From: Gallionellaceae bacterium
GTDB taxonomy: Bacteria > Pseudomonadota > Gammaproteobacteria > Burkholderiales > Thiobacillaceae
NCBI GenBank assembly: GCA_028714735.1
Contig: JAQTLU010000014.1
Location: 1 to 64,000, forward strand
Length of the DNA stretch: 64,000 nt
Direction: 5' to 3'
Shown: piece after piece, positions 63,559 through 64,000 of the stretch
Layout: every line of letters starts with the position of its first letter
Numbering within the stretch: position 1 is the stretch's first letter
Made by a program: the position numbers and the translations under genes
The notes under the pieces: generated by a model
The model's database searches: none
The model's input: only the letters and a program-made list of their open reading frames with translations
Told to the model about the DNA's origin: nothing

Positions 63559-64000
63559 TCAGCCTGGCTTGCGGCAGGCGATGAGGTAGTTGACGTCGGT
63601 ATCCTGGCCCAGCGTATAGGTCTTGTTGAGCAGGTTGTAGCTCATGCCCTTGATCTCGACCATGTCCAGCCCGACCTGACGGGTCAGCCGGGATAACTCT
63701 GCTGGCTTGAGGAATCTGGCCCAATCGTGGGTGCCCTTGGGCAGCAGCTTGAGGATGTACTCGGCGCCGACGATGGCGAACAGGTAGCTCTTGGGGTTGC
63801 GGTTGATGGTCGAGAAGAACAGCCAACCGCCAGGCTTGCACAGCCGCGCGCAGGCCGCGATGGTGCTGGCGGGTTCGGGTACGTGTTCGAGCATCTCCAT
63901 GCAGGTGACCACGTCGAAGGACTCTGGCCGCTGTTCGGCGATCGCCTCGGCGGCGATGGACAGATATTCCACCTCCTTGCCGGATTCAAGCAGGTGCAGC
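63559..64000 (-). CDS. ubiG: Ubiquinone O-methyltransferase UbiG (5' end beyond window)
   Basis: The C-terminal part of UbiG is present and the start lies beyond position 64000. The segment [20 protein letters not shown], the post-I motif [19 protein letters not shown] and [24 protein letters not shown] match UbiG, which methylates ubiquinone precursors using SAM. It is upstream of gph on the same strand. Confidence 0.95.
   Translation of the reverse strand, partial: LHLLESGKEVEYLSIAAEAIAEQRPESFDVVTCMEMLEHVPEPASTIAACARLCKPGGWLFFSTINRNPKSYLFAIVGAEYILKLLPKGTHDWARFLKPAELSRLTRQVGLDMVEIKGMSYNLLNKTYTLGQDTDVNYLIACRKPG

Overview
The window looks like a GC-rich betaproteobacterial chromosome carrying two tRNA-anchored accessory regions. 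The placement rests on an ssrA proteolysis tag reading ANDETYALAA, core genes such as gltX, rimO, mnmA, pabB, gph and ubiG, and a dense c-di-GMP signalling locus. I cannot name the genus; a Nitrosomonadales-type (sulfur/iron-oxidiser-like) bacterium is a guess.

Region 1 (1 to about 28.0 kb) is accessory DNA ending at a tRNA-Val(CAC) gene (28024-28098). From left to right: a fragment at the window edge that may be a transposase start; a seven-gene leftward operon (88-10970) of AAA ATPase, S8 protease, sigma-like factor, small partner protein, IrrE-UvrD-nuclease fusion, poly-ubiquitin-like/E2-like fusion and JAB-E1 fusion; a radC relic; a four-gene SMC-family system resembling Wadjet (jetABCD-like, 11895-19752); an ISL3 transposase touching the end of jetD; a conjugation fragment (MobH relaxase, TraD coupling protein, DUF4400 membrane protein); and a DUF4224/integrase pair next to the tRNA.

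Region 2 (28.2-44.6 kb) is mainly core: gltX, a GST, a small RiPP-like locus (ATP-grasp protein, 63-aa basic precursor-like peptide, HExxH enzyme), yjdM/phnA, mnmA-nudJ-like, rimO, and a leftward operon of sigma-54 activator, TrpD2-like protein, Rieske protein and a MacAB/Lol-like transporter. Divergent from the activator is a sigma-54 promoter with two palindromic upstream sites. It is followed after about 130 nt by a strong terminator, which suggests a small RNA. A truncated haemoglobin, a c-type haem lipoprotein and a TehA/SLAC1 channel follow.

Region 3 (44.7-50.9 kb) is a compact 6.2-kb island in tRNA-Ser(UGA), bounded by a 14-bp att repeat. It holds a P4-type integrase, AlpA, a RepA-like ATPase, an XRE repressor divergent from a DUF1643 protein, and a leftward pair made of a truncated FtsZ-like protein and an LprI-domain membrane protein.

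Region 4 (51-64 kb) is core: pabB, a FixJ-type regulator, PAS-GGDEF-EAL-CZB with a bacteriohaemerythrin, a DUF4197 protein, an HD-GYP protein paired with an HD/HDOD protein, an IS3-family element, tmRNA, gph and the end of ubiG. The candidates for new biology are the ubiquitin-like/IrrE-UvrD/sigma/protease operon, the divergent SMC system, the RiPP-like locus and the FtsZ-like pair.
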